Below, one piece after another: positions 53,867 through 63,147 of a stretch of 64,000 nucleotides of DNA. Source of the DNA: JAHJQQ01 sp963737555 (GTDB taxonomy: Bacteria; Pseudomonadota; Gammaproteobacteria; Thiohalobacterales; Thiohalobacteraceae); the NCBI GenBank assembly GCA_963737555.1, contig CAVTTB010000008.1, positions 62,001 to 126,000 on the forward strand, in the 5' to 3' direction. A program made the translations under genes and the position numbers. Under the pieces are notes generated by a model. That model saw only the letters and a list, made by a program, of their open reading frames with translations, ran no database searches and was not told where the DNA came from. Positions within the stretch are counted from its first letter, which is position 1; the number at the start of each line of letters is the position of its first letter.

Positions 53867-55502
53867 CCAGCGTCTACTCCTATTCATTGCACTGTCGTTC
53901 GTGTCCCTGATGCTGTGGGAGGCCTGGCAGCGCGATTATTACAGCCCGGCACCCACGACGACAGAACAGGCGGCGGCACCGGCGACGGCGCCCAGCGCAC
54001 CCGCAGCAGACCTCCCGGCCGCCTCACCGGGCGGCGCCCCTGCGGCGCAAATTCAGAGTGATGCACTTGTAGCGACGGCCGCGCGGGTACACGTGAGGAC
54101 AGATGTGCTCGATGTTTTGATCGACACGCAAGGTGGCGACCTGCGCCAGGCCGATCTGACTCGGTTTCCTAAAGACTCCAAAACCCCTGATGTCCCGGTG
54201 CGCCTGCTCAACGAGCAAATGCCGGAGCTATTCATTATCCAATCCGGCCTGCGAACGCAGACTGGTACCGAGCCGACGCACCATGTCGTGTTCACCAGCG
54301 ATCAGAATGAATATCGGCTCACCCCAGGCCAAGAGATGCTGGAAGTGCCGCTGGTGTGGCGCAGTCCGGAAGGCGTGACGGTCACTAAGCGCTACCGCTT
54401 TCGCCCGGGTTCCTATGTCGTGGAACTCGTTCAAGACGTTACTAATCAGAGCGGCGCGGATTGGAGCGGACACCAATATCGCCAGCTGCAGCGTTCCGAA
54501 GGCATCAAAGACGCCAACAGTAAATTTATCTACACCTACACCGGTGGCGTGATCTATAGCCCCGAGGAAAAATACGAAAAAATTAAGTTCGAAGACATGA
54601 CTGATACCAATCTGGCCCGCGATATAAAAGACGGCTGGGCGGCGATGATTCAGCATTACTTCCTCGGCGCACTCATTCCCGCAGCGGGTGAGGTCAATCA
54701 TTACTACACGCGTGTCATCGACGGTAATCGGTATGTGCTGGGTCTGGTCGGCCCAACACTTACCATCCCAAATGGTGGAAGCCAAGCCTTCAGCAGTCGG
54801 GTTTTCATTGGCCCCAAGCTGCAAGACCAATTAGCTACAGTCGCCCCCGGCCTCGAATTGACCGTTGATTACGGCATGCTCACCGTCATCGCCAAACCGA
54901 TTTTCTGGCTGGTTGAAAAGATCCATGATTTCGTCGGCAACTGGGGCTGGTCGATCATCCTGCTGACGCTGATCATCAAGCTGGCCTTCTACAAACTTTC
55001 CGAAACCAGTTACCGCTCCATGGCGCAGATGCGCAAGATGGCGCCGCGTCTGCAGGCGCTCAAAGAACGTTACGGCGACGATCGCCAGAAACTCAATCAA
55101 GCCATGATGGACATGTATCGCACCGAGAAGATCAATCCTCTCGGTGGCTGTCTGCCCATCGTCATTCAGATACCCGTATTCATCTCGCTGTACTGGGTGC
55201 TGCTTGAAAGTGTCGAGATGCGCCAAGCGCCGTTCATCTTGTGGCTCACCGACCTTTCGGCAAAAGATCCGTATTTTGTGCTGCCATTGATCATGGGCGT
55301 AACCATGTTCATACAGCAGAAGCTCAACCCGGCGCCGTTGGATCCGATGCAGGCCAAGGTGATGATGCTGCTGCCGTTCATCTTCACCGTGTTCTTTGCC
55401 TTCTTCCCCTCGGGTCTGGTGCTGTACTGGGTGACCAACAATGTGTTGTCCATCGCCCAACAATGGGTCATCACCAAACGCGTCGAGCAAGGCGGCAAGT
55501 AA
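53859..55502 (+). CDS. yidC: Membrane protein insertase YidC
   Basis: Sec-independent and Sec-linked inner-membrane insertase of 547 residues. It has an N-terminal signal anchor (LLLFIALSFVSLMLWEAW), an Ala/Pro linker, the large periplasmic P1 domain (about 60-340), and five C-terminal helices. NWGWSIILLTLIIKLAFYKLSETSYRSMAQMRKMAPRLQALKERYGDD and GGCLPIVIQIPVFISLYWVL are the hallmark, with the hydrophilic-groove Arg probably in SETSYRSM. ATG 53859 overlaps yidD. Confidence 0.97.
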   Translation: MDNQRLLLFIALSFVSLMLWEAWQRDYYSPAPTTTEQAAAPATAPSAPAADLPAASPGGAPAAQIQSDALVATAARVHVRTDVLDVLIDTQGGDLRQADLTRFPKDSKTPDVPVRLLNEQMPELFIIQSGLRTQTGTEPTHHVVFTSDQNEYRLTPGQEMLEVPLVWRSPEGVTVTKRYRFRPGSYVVELVQDVTNQSGADWSGHQYRQLQRSEGIKDANSKFIYTYTGGVIYSPEEKYEKIKFEDMTDTNLARDIKDGWAAMIQHYFLGALIPAAGEVNHYYTRVIDGNRYVLGLVGPTLTIPNGGSQAFSSRVFIGPKLQDQLATVAPGLELTVDYGMLTVIAKPIFWLVEKIHDFVGNWGWSIILLTLIIKLAFYKLSETSYRSMAQMRKMAPRLQALKERYGDDRQKLNQAMMDMYRTEKINPLGGCLPIVIQIPVFISLYWVLLESVEMRQAPFILWLTDLSAKDPYFVLPLIMGVTMFIQQKLNPAPLDPMQAKVMMLLPFIFTVFFAFFPSGLVLYWVTNNVLSIAQQWVITKRVEQGGK

Positions 55503-55520
55503 CCCGCGCCGACCGCTAGC

Positions 55521-56883
55521 ATGGCGGAGTCTCTAATTGATAACGACACCATCGCCGCGATCGCCACACCGCCCGGTCGTGGCGGTGTCGGCATCGTGCG
55601 CATCTCCGGTAACGCAGCACCACAGATCGCACAACAACTGCTCGGAATGCTGCCGACACCACGGCATGCACAACTGCAGCATTTTCACCGACGCGCAGGG
55701 CGATCAGATCGACCATGGTCTAGCGTTGTATTTTCCCGCACCACATTCTTTCACCGGCGAACATGTTCTGGAACTGCAGGGACACGGCGGACCAGTGGTG
55801 ATGGACCTGTTGCTCGCGCGCGTCTTGCAACTCGGCGCGCGCCTGGCGCGGCCTGGCGAATTCTCGGAACGCGCCTTTCTCAACGACAAGCTGGATCTAG
55901 CGCAGGCCGAAGCGATAGCCGATCTCATTGATGCAGGTACTGCACAAGCAGCGCGCGCCGCCGTGCGTTCACTGCAAGGTGAATTCTCGCAACGTGTGCA
56001 TGCGCTGATCGAGGCATTGATCCAACTGCGCATGTACGTCGAAGCCGCCATCGACTTTCCCGAAGAGGAGGTCGATTTTCTCAATGACGGCGAGATTCAA
56101 CAGCAACTGCGTGCACTCGAAGAGCAGTTCCGCAATTGCGCGACAGCGCCCAGCAAGGACGGATTTTGCGAGAAGGCATGACGGTGGTGATCGCCGGTCA
56201 GCCGAATGCCGGCAAGTCCAGTCTGCTCAACGCGCTCGCCGGCCATGAGGCCGCCATCGTCACCCCCATCGCCGGCACCACCCGCGATGTGCTGCGTGAA
56301 CATATTCAAATCGACGGTATGCCGTTGCATATCATCGATACGGCCGGCCTGCGCGAGAGTGCGGATGCCGTCGAACAGGAAGGCATGAAGCGCGCCTGGC
56401 GCGCCATCGAAACCGCCGACCGTTTATTGTTGGTCATCGACGACACCCACGGTTTCAGTGACGCTGATCAAGCCATTCTCGACCGCTTGCCGCAACAGTT
56501 ACCGCACACACTCATCCACAACAAGATCGATCTCAGTGGTCACGCGCCTAGCAGTGCGACGGATGTAGGCAATGAACGCCTGTATCTTTCCGCGCACCAA
56601 GACACCGGCATCGATGCGCTGCGCGCCCATCTCAAACACTGCATGGGTTTCTCTGGTGCAAGCGAACACGGCTTCACCGCGCGCCGTCGGCACCTGGATG
56701 CGCTGGCGCGTGCCTGGGATCACGTCGAGGAAGGCAGGATGCAGCTGGAGCAGCAGCGCGCTGGCGAATTGCTCGCCGAAGAACTGCATGAGGCGCAGCA
56801 TGGCGTTGAACGAGATCACCGGTGAGTTTTCCAGCGACGACTTGCTGGGAAAAATATTTTCGAGTTTTTGCATCGGCAAGTAA
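55521..56883 (+). CDS. mnmE: tRNA uridine-5-carboxymethylaminomethyl GTPase MnmE, three frameshifts
   Basis: Acts with MnmG to modify wobble uridine. The N-terminal folate-binding domain starts IAAIATPPGRGGVGIVRISG; the frame moves near 55680 to FTDAQGDQIDHGLALYFPAPHSFTGEHVLELQGHGGP. It moves again near 56135 to LREGMTVVIAGQPNAGKSSLLNALAG (G1), TPIAGTTRDV (G2), DTAG (G3), and NKID (G4). A last change near 56800 leads to LNEITGEFSSDDLLGKIFSSFCIGK, which ends in the catalytic CIGK. All pieces together equal the usual 453 residues. Confidence 0.94.
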
Positions 56884-56906
56884 GCCAACGCAACGTACGG
56901 GCGTTT

Positions 56907-58562
56907 TTATTCGTCGGACCTAAGTGCAGCTGCAGTGAATGCAACGGCGATCGCTCCGAACAACCAAGTCAGTGCTGGCGCAGTGCCCAACATGAGTGGC
57001 GCATACCCATCCAATCCATAAATCAGTGCCGCGGCAATCGCGAATCCGGCAGCGAGCGTGGCGGAGACGCTGCGACGATTGGCCATGCGCAACTCACGCC
57101 GCAGCTTTTTCAAATCTTCGGATGTCCACTCCACGCGCAGACGGCCATTGGCGGCCTGATCCAAGACCTGATGTAACAACTGTGGAATCTCAGGCAGCGT
57201 TTCGGTCCACACCGGCACGTTGGCGCGTAGATTGCGCACAAAGGCGCGCGGGCCGACTTGTTCGCTCATCCAGCGCTCCAGGAACGGCTTGGCGGTCTGC
57301 CACAGATCCAGATCGGGATAGAGTTGACGGCCGAGACCTTCGATGTTGAGCAGGGTTTTTTGCAGCAGCACCAACTGCGGCTGTACTTCCATATTGAAGC
57401 GGCGTGCGGTCTGAAAAAGGCGCAGCAGCAGATGACCGAAGGAGATATCTTTCAACGGCCGTTCGAATATAGGTTCGCAGACAGTGCGGATGGCCGATTC
57501 GAATTCATCGACACGGGTGCTGGCCGGCACCCATTCGGATTCGACATGTAGCTCGGCGACGCGTCGATAATCGCGACGGAAGAAGGCCAGGAAATTTTCC
57601 GCCAGATAACGTTGGTCGCCCGGACTCAGGGTGCCCATGATGCCGAAGTCGACGGCCAGATAGCGCGCATCCGCGCCGACGAAGATATTGCCGGGATGCA
57701 TATCGGCATGGAAGAAATTATGGCGGAATACCTGCGTGAAGAAGATTTCCACACCGCGTTCGGCAAGTAGCTTCAGGTCGATACCTTGTGCACGCAGCTC
57801 GGCGACATTGCTGATGGGCACGCCGCTGATGCGTTCCATCACCATGACCTCGCGACGGCATTGCGGCCAATACACCTCCGGCACATAGAGCATTTTCGAG
57901 CCGCTGAAATTGCGCCGCAGCTGCGAGGCGTTGGCCGCCTCACGCAGCAGATCCAGCTCATCGAGGAGTGTGGTCTCGAATTCGTGAATCACTTCCACCG
58001 GACGCAGTCGGCGCCCCTCGCGCCAGTAGCGTTCGGCGAGACCGGCGATGTAATACAACAGTGACAGATCACGTTGTATGACACGCAGAATATTCGGCCG
58101 TACGACTTTGACCACGACATCTTTACCGTCATGCAGACGGGCGGTATGAACTTGTGCGATCGAGGCGGAGGCCAGTGGTGTTTCGTCGAACTCAGCGAAG
58201 ATCTCGCCTATAGGTTGACCATATGCTTTTTCAATCAGCGCACGCGCCTGCGCGCCGGGGAACGGTTGCACCTGATCTTGCAGGCGTGCGAGTTCGATGG
58301 CGATGTCGTCGGGCAACAGATCGCGCCGTGTCGATAGAATCTGGCCGAACTTGACGAAGATCGGTCCGAGTTGTTCCAGCGCGCGGCGAATGCGTACGGC
58401 GCGCGGCGCATGGGTGCGACCGAACCAATTCCAGGGGGCGAGAAAATACAGAAAACGTACCGGGCGGAACAGATGCGTCGCGAAGACGATTTCATCCAGA
58501 CCATTGCGCAGCAGAACGATGTTGATATGCAGAACACGTAACAATTGCGAGGGTCGGATCAT
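56907..58562 (-). CDS. ubiB: UbiB (ABC1/ADCK-family kinase-like), ubiquinone biosynthesis
   Basis: Protein of 551 residues. KxGQ motif (FVKFGQILSTRRDLLP), Ala-rich loop ASIAQVHTARL, KVVRP nucleotide lysine, and the catalytic HADMHPGNIFV and DFGIMG motifs mark the UbiB kinase-like fold. Two C-terminal membrane helices (about 500-545) anchor it. It is an ATPase accessory in coenzyme Q synthesis. The start overlaps ubiJ's stop by 4 bases. Confidence 0.95.
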   Translation of the reverse strand: MIRPSQLLRVLHINIVLLRNGLDEIVFATHLFRPVRFLYFLAPWNWFGRTHAPRAVRIRRALEQLGPIFVKFGQILSTRRDLLPDDIAIELARLQDQVQPFPGAQARALIEKAYGQPIGEIFAEFDETPLASASIAQVHTARLHDGKDVVVKVVRPNILRVIQRDLSLLYYIAGLAERYWREGRRLRPVEVIHEFETTLLDELDLLREAANASQLRRNFSGSKMLYVPEVYWPQCRREVMVMERISGVPISNVAELRAQGIDLKLLAERGVEIFFTQVFRHNFFHADMHPGNIFVGADARYLAVDFGIMGTLSPGDQRYLAENFLAFFRRDYRRVAELHVESEWVPASTRVDEFESAIRTVCEPIFERPLKDISFGHLLLRLFQTARRFNMEVQPQLVLLQKTLLNIEGLGRQLYPDLDLWQTAKPFLERWMSEQVGPRAFVRNLRANVPVWTETLPEIPQLLHQVLDQAANGRLRVEWTSEDLKKLRRELRMANRRSVSATLAAGFAIAAALIYGLDGYAPLMLGTAPALTWLFGAIAVAFTAAALRSDE

Positions 58563-59647
58563 GCGCGGTCCTTGCCGGCCAGTGCGGTATCGAGACGCCG
58601 CAGGCGCGCCTCCAGGCGATCGACGTCACTGCGCAGGGTATCGACGCTGTCCAGGAAGGCCGTGACTTCATGGCGATTCACCAACAGGCCGGCCTCTTCG
58701 ATCAGATATTCGCGGACATCCTCTTCCATCGTGTGTGCAGCATGCTGCGCCTGCGTACCGATGCTACGGGCTGCGCGTCCAGCCTGATGCGCGACATCGT
58801 CACCGGCGACGCGCGCCAGCAATTCTTCCCAATCCAAACGCAGTGCGCGCAAAATATCCTGGAAGGTTTGGCCGGTGGTGGTATCGCCGCGTAGCTCCGC
58901 ACCACCGGCGAACAACTCGTCACTGGGCGCATCGCTCAAGGCTAAGCGCAGCAGTGAGAATGGCGCGCCGCGCAATAAGGTGTCCGGCTCGTCCTCGTAG
59001 TGACTCAACACCTGCACACCCTGTGCATGGGGAAGAAAATACAGACGTATACCCACACCGAGCAGTTCCACGGCAATGACTTTATCCGCCAGTTCACCGA
59101 GGCGCGCACGCACCTCCGGGTCCAGCGCCAACGCGCTGTTGCAGGCGGTCTCCACGGCGGCGGCCAACCAGGTCGGCGTGCTCATCGGTGACTGCTCCAC
59201 AAGTTGCTGCATGGATAGACGTGATTCATCGTCTTCGACGACCAGGGTGCGCGCGAGCTTATCGTGCCAAGCCTGATGGCGCTTATCCCAGATCATCCAG
59301 AAAAAGCCGAGACCGAGCGGCAGCGCCGAGAGGCCATAGCCGAGCAAACGTACCAGCACTTGCCAAAGGCGCGGCCGTCCGCCATCGCGCGCATCGACGA
59401 TGCGGCAGCCGAGTAGCAATTTCCCCGGCGTGCCTTGAAACAACCACCACAGCACGACAATGCCCGGTACAGCCAGCAGCAACAAGAGCGTACTGGCGGA
59501 TTGGATGATGGCCTCGGCGTCCGGGTATTCAAGCATAATCAGCCAGCCGATGAGGCTGGAGATGAAACTCAGCAACAGCAGATCGAGCAGCACCGCTGCC
59601 AGGCGCCGCGGCAAATTAAGGTAGGGCGTGTAGGCTTTGGGGCTCAA
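58559..59647 (-). CDS. RDD-family membrane protein fused in frame to UbiJ (SCP2) domain
   Basis: One open frame encodes an N-terminal RDD module (PRRLAAVLLDLLLLSFISSLIGWLI and helices to about residue 130: FQGTPGKLLLGCRIVDARDG) and then, from 59185, a complete UbiJ (208 residues: MSTPTWLAAAVETACNSALALDPEVRARLGELADKVIAVELLG..., with C-terminal coiled coil LDSVDTLRSDVDRLEARLRRLD). The outer TTG start overlaps the ubiE stop. The inner ATG at 59185 has GGAG 9 bases upstream and a TGA in the +1 frame, so two separate genes joined by a hidden frameshift are as likely as a true fusion. UbiJ is a soluble lipid-binding scaffold of ubiquinone synthesis. Confidence 0.78.
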   Translation of the reverse strand: MSPKAYTPYLNLPRRLAAVLLDLLLLSFISSLIGWLIMLEYPDAEAIIQSASTLLLLLAVPGIVVLWWLFQGTPGKLLLGCRIVDARDGGRPRLWQVLVRLLGYGLSALPLGLGFFWMIWDKRHQAWHDKLARTLVVEDDESRLSMQQLVEQSPMSTPTWLAAAVETACNSALALDPEVRARLGELADKVIAVELLGVGIRLYFLPHAQGVQVLSHYEDEPDTLLRGAPFSLLRLALSDAPSDELFAGGAELRGDTTTGQTFQDILRALRLDWEELLARVAGDDVAHQAGRAARSIGTQAQHAAHTMEEDVREYLIEEAGLLVNRHEVTAFLDSVDTLRSDVDRLEARLRRLDTALAGKDRA

Positions 59648-60390
59648 TATTTGAAACCGCGATGCAGGGCAACGATGCCGCCGCTCAGATTGTGATAACT
59701 GCAATCCTCGAAGCCGGCGGTCTCCATCATGGCGCGCAGCGTGTTCTGGTCCGGATGCATGCGAATGGATTCGGCGAGGTATTTATAACTTTCCGCATCG
59801 TTGGCGATCAGCTTGCCCATCAATGGCAACAGCTTGAAGGAATACAGATCGTACAGCGGCGCGAGGCCAGGCAGCGTTGGTTTGGAGAATTCCAACACCA
59901 GCAGGCGCCCGCCCGGCTTGAGCACGCGATACATCGAGCGCAGTGCAGCATCCTTGTCGGTGACATTGCGCAGGCCGAAGGCGATCGTGATGCAGTCGAA
60001 ATAGCTATCCGGAAACGGCAGGCATTCAGCATTGGCCTGGACGAAGCGTACATTCCCGGCGATGCCCTCATCCAGCAGTCGTGCGCGACCGTGCTCAAGC
60101 ATCGCGGCGTTGATATCCGCCAACACCACTTCGCCCTCCGTGCCGACGATACGCGCCAAGCGTGCAGCGAGATCACCCGTGCCGCCGGCGAGATCGAGCA
60201 CGCGACTGCCTTTGCGCACACCGGACAGCTCGATGGCGAAACGTTTCCACAACCGATGAATGCCCAACGACATCACATCGTTCATGACGTCGTACTTGCC
60301 GGCCACCGAATCGAACACCGCACCGACCCGGCGCACCTTCTCGTTCCAGCCGACTTGCTCGAAGCCGAAGTGGGTGGTCTTGTCAGTCAT
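59644..60390 (-). CDS. ubiE: Ubiquinone/menaquinone biosynthesis C-methyltransferase UbiE
   Basis: SAM-dependent methyltransferase of 248 residues. VFDSVAGKYDVMNDVMSLGIHRLWKR, the SAM motif VLDLAGGTGDLAARLAR, DINAAMLEHGR, and AFGLRNVTDKDAALRSMYRVLKPGGRLLVLEFSKP are diagnostic. The C terminus is the usual LSGGIVALHRGFKY. It precedes the RDD/UbiJ and UbiB genes in one operon. Confidence 0.97.
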   Translation of the reverse strand: MTDKTTHFGFEQVGWNEKVRRVGAVFDSVAGKYDVMNDVMSLGIHRLWKRFAIELSGVRKGSRVLDLAGGTGDLAARLARIVGTEGEVVLADINAAMLEHGRARLLDEGIAGNVRFVQANAECLPFPDSYFDCITIAFGLRNVTDKDAALRSMYRVLKPGGRLLVLEFSKPTLPGLAPLYDLYSFKLLPLMGKLIANDAESYKYLAESIRMHPDQNTLRAMMETAGFEDCSYHNLSGGIVALHRGFKY

Positions 60391-60411
60391 GTTTGGATTC
60401 CAAAATTATTG

Positions 60412-60555
60412 GCCACGGAACACACGGAGGGCACGGACGTTATAAAGGTTGATTTCGAATGATTCGACGAAGGTCCGATCAGTCTTCGGAGGGTGACATG
60501 CGCTCTGGCAACAATGCTTATTGATCATGTCCGTGCCCTCCGTGTGTTCCGTGGC
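60412..60555. repeat. 144-bp MITE-like element with perfect 27-bp terminal inverted repeats
   Basis: The left end 60412-60438 (GCCACGGAACACACGGA...) is the exact inverse of the right end 60529-60555 (...TCCGTGTGTTCCGTGGC). The interior has no gene. Ends match the family at 45229-45356. It occupies nearly the whole DUF971-ubiE gap, so it may carry the ubiE promoter or, if transcribed, a long hairpin. Confidence 0.85.
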
Positions 60556-60560
60556 AAAAA

Positions 60561-60929
60561 TTAATTCGCCACTGGCTCTTTGCGCTTGTGGCCGACCTTG
60601 TCGAGTTTCGCCAGGTAATCCGCCCAGTATTGTTCCTGGTGTTTGCCCAGATCATACAGGGTATCCCAGGAATAAATGCCGGTGTTGTGGTTGTCGTCGA
60701 AGAACAATTGAATGGCGTAATTGCCGACGGCCACCAGGTTGTCGATGTTCACGTCTTCCTTGCCGAGTTGTAAGGTGCCCTGCCCAGGACCGTGGCCTTG
60801 CACTTCGGCCGAAGGTGAATTCACGCGCAGATATTCGGCCGGCAGATTGAAGCGCTCGCCATCCTCGAAAGCGATTTCCAGGATGCGGGACTTCTTGTGC
60901 AGGTTGATTTCGGTGGGACGGATGCTCAT
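60561..60929 (-). CDS. DUF971 (gamma-butyrobetaine hydroxylase-like N-terminal) domain protein
   Basis: Protein of 122 residues. The domain is clear: PTEINLHKKSRILEIAFEDGERFNLPAEYLRVNSPSAEVQGHG, and VGNYAIQLFFDDNHNTGIYSWDTLYDLG. Such stand-alone DUF971 proteins are frequent next to hslU/ubiE in Gammaproteobacteria; the biochemical role is unknown, with Fe-S links suggested for relatives. It lies 11 bases after hslU. Confidence 0.9.
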   Translation of the reverse strand: MSIRPTEINLHKKSRILEIAFEDGERFNLPAEYLRVNSPSAEVQGHGPGQGTLQLGKEDVNIDNLVAVGNYAIQLFFDDNHNTGIYSWDTLYDLGKHQEQYWADYLAKLDKVGHKRKEPVAN

Positions 60930-60940
60930 AACGTGTTCCT

Positions 60941-62278
60941 CTAAAGAATATACCGGCTCAGATCTTCATCACCGGCCAGTCCGGCAAGTTGTTGGTCTAC
61001 ATAGGCGGCGTCGATGGTGAGCGACGTGCCATTTTGATCGGCGGCGCCGAAGGAAATATTTTCCAGCATACGTTCCAGCACAGTGTGCAGGCGGCGCGCG
61101 CCGATATTTTCGGTGCGTTCGTTGACCTCAAAGGCCACCTCGGCAAGACGCGCCACGCCATCGGCCGCGAATTCCAGATGCACGCCTTCGGTCGCCAGCA
61201 GCGCGCTGTATTGTTCGGTCAGGCTGGCATCGGGCTCGGTGAGGATGCGTACGAAGTCTTCGACATTCAGTGCATCGAGCTCCACACGAATCGGCAACCG
61301 ACCTTGCAATTCGGGGATCAGATCCGACGGCTTGGACAGATGAAATGCCCCCGAAGCGATGAACAGGATGTGGTCGGTCTTGACCATGCCGTGTTTGGTC
61401 GACACTGTGCTGCCCTCGACCAACGGCAGCAGGTCGCGCTGCACGCCTTCGCGCGACACATCCGGGCCGCGTGTTTCGGAGCGCGATGTGACCTTGTCCA
61501 TCTCGTCGATGAAGACAATGCCGTTTTGCTCGACGGCGTGCAGCGCGCGCAGCTTGAGGTCTTCATCGTTGACCAGTTTGGCGGCTTCTTCATCGACCAG
61601 CAATTTCAACGCCTCTTGCACGCGCAACTTACGGCGTTTGGTGCGTGCGCCGCCAAGATTCTGAAACAGGCCTTGCAACTGGCTGGTCATCTCTTCCATG
61701 CCGGGCGGCGCCATGATCTCTACGCCGATCGGCGTGGCCGAGACTTCCAACTCGATCTCTCGATCATCCAGTTTGCCTTCGCGCAGCATCTTGCGGAATT
61801 TCTGCCGTGTCTCTGAACCGTCTGCTTCGGCGCTCTCCGTCTCAGCGAAGCCGATGGGGCGCGGGCGTGGCAACAGCGCATCGAGCACGCGCTCTTCGGC
61901 GGCATCCTCGGCGCGATGACGTACCTTGGCCATTTCCTGTTCGCGGGTCATCTTGATGGCGACATCGACCAGATCGCGAATGATGGATTCCACATCGCGA
62001 CCGACATAACCGACCTCGGTGAATTTGGTCGCCTCCACTTTGATGAACGGCGCGTTGGCGAGCTTGGCCAGCCGGCGCGCGATTTCGGTTTTGCCCACGC
62101 CGGTCGGACCGATCATCAGAATGTTCTTCGGCGTGATTTCATTGCGCAGCTCGCCTTCGACCTGCATGCGCCGCCAGCGGTTGCGCAGCGCAATGGCCAC
62201 GGCACGCTTGGCGGCCGCTTGGCCGATGATGTGCTTGTCGAGTTCCTGGACAATCTCGCGGGGGGTCATTTCGGTCAT
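60941..62278 (-). CDS. hslU: ATP-dependent protease ATPase subunit HslU
   Basis: AAA+ unfoldase of the HslUV protease, 445 residues. PREIVQELDKHIIGQAAAKRAVAIALRNRWRR, Walker A MIGPTGVGKTEIARR, the pore motif GYVGRDVESI, Walker B GIVFIDEMDK, and the HslV-activating C-terminal tail ending DLSRYIL are present. The start at 62278 (MTEMTPREI) matches homologues; the frame is open further upstream through the repeat. Confidence 0.97.
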   Translation of the reverse strand: MTEMTPREIVQELDKHIIGQAAAKRAVAIALRNRWRRMQVEGELRNEITPKNILMIGPTGVGKTEIARRLAKLANAPFIKVEATKFTEVGYVGRDVESIIRDLVDVAIKMTREQEMAKVRHRAEDAAEERVLDALLPRPRPIGFAETESAEADGSETRQKFRKMLREGKLDDREIELEVSATPIGVEIMAPPGMEEMTSQLQGLFQNLGGARTKRRKLRVQEALKLLVDEEAAKLVNDEDLKLRALHAVEQNGIVFIDEMDKVTSRSETRGPDVSREGVQRDLLPLVEGSTVSTKHGMVKTDHILFIASGAFHLSKPSDLIPELQGRLPIRVELDALNVEDFVRILTEPDASLTEQYSALLATEGVHLEFAADGVARLAEVAFEVNERTENIGARRLHTVLERMLENISFGAADQNGTSLTIDAAYVDQQLAGLAGDEDLSRYIL

Positions 62279-62295
62279 GGCTGGTACCGGCTCAC

Positions 62296-62377
62296 GTAGG
62301 TTGGGTGGCGCGTAGCGAAACCCAACAGGGGGTGCATCAAATGTTGGGTTCCGGCGCTGCGCGTCTGCACCCAACCT
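62296..62377. repeat. REP-like palindromic element in hslV-hslU gap
   Basis: GTAGGTTGGGTG (62296-62307) and CACCCAACCT (62368-62377) are inverted, with a second pair (GCGAAACCCAACA and TGTTGGGTT) inside. It is the common GTAGG-TTGGGT...CGAAACCCAAC repeat. It lies within the operon and may lower hslU expression relative to hslV. Confidence 0.7.
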
Positions 62378-62383
62378 CCGAGT

Positions 62384-62926
62384 CTACGGAGCATTTAATT
62401 CCTCAATCGTCAGATTGCGATTCGTATAGATGCAGATATCGGCGGCGATGTTGAGGCTGCGCTCGACGATGTCGCGCGCCGACAGCTCGGTGTTCTCCAG
62501 CAATGCGCGCGCGGCTGATTGGGCGAACGGTCCGCCGGAACCGATGGCGATAATGCCCTGTTCGGGTTCCACCACATCGCCGTTGCCGGTGATGATCAGC
62601 GAGGTGTCTTTGTCCGCCACCGCCAGCAGCGCTTCCAGCCGGCGCAGCATGCGGTCGGTGCGCCAGTCCTTGGCCAGTTCCACGGCGGAACGGGTCAGGT
62701 TGCCGCGATGCTTTTCCAGCTTGGCCTCGAAGCGTTCGAACAGGGTGAAGGCGTCCGCGGTGCCACCGGCGAAACCGGCCAGGATCTGATCCTGGAACAG
62801 TCGGCGCACCTTGCGCGCATTGCCCTTGAGCACGGTATTGCCCAAGGTGACCTGGCCGTCGCCGCCGATGACCACGCTGTTACCGCGCCGGACTGAAAGT
62901 ATGGTGGTGCCGTCGAACTGTTTCAC
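62384..62926 (-). CDS. hslV: ATP-dependent protease subunit HslV
   Basis: Threonine peptidase of 180 residues in a dodecameric proteasome-like chamber. The start is GTG, giving MKQFDG and then TTILSVRRGNSVVIGGDGQVTLGNTVLK. The nucleophile corresponds to Thr7, so a six-residue propeptide is implied. GGTADAFTLFERFEAKLEKHRGNL and GSGGPFAQSAARALLENTELSA are family motifs. Partner hslU is downstream. Confidence 0.97.
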   Translation of the reverse strand: MKQFDGTTILSVRRGNSVVIGGDGQVTLGNTVLKGNARKVRRLFQDQILAGFAGGTADAFTLFERFEAKLEKHRGNLTRSAVELAKDWRTDRMLRRLEALLAVADKDTSLIITGNGDVVEPEQGIIAIGSGGPFAQSAARALLENTELSARDIVERSLNIAADICIYTNRNLTIEELNAP

Positions 62927-63055
62927 TGTGCCATCTCGTCCGCAAACAGGCGCCCGATTCTACACCATCGCCCCAGATGGCAGCAGCAGGAAACGCCGGG
63001 GATTTACGGGCTTAGGCCCGCATTGATGAATGTCTGATTGAGGAGAGTGGAGCAC

Positions 63056-63145
63056 CGAAAAGGGGTCAGAGTCCATTTTCACACACCACAGTTTAGGTTA
63101 GCCGCTAGGCTGATGAAAAAGGGCTCTGACCCCTTCCCTTTTCGA
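63056..63145. repeat. Inverted-repeat element (GGGGTCAGAG type)
   Basis: CGAAAAGGGGTCAGAGTCC (63056-63074) is answered by inverted GGGCTCTGACCCC plus CCCTTTTCG at the right end, with attttc/gatgaaaa inner arms. AAGGGGTCAGAG repeats are widely dispersed in proteobacteria and often linked to REP-associated transposases; none is present here. It lies in the 221-base hslV-xerC gap; nothing else is seen there. Confidence 0.7.
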
Positions 63146-63147
63146 AA

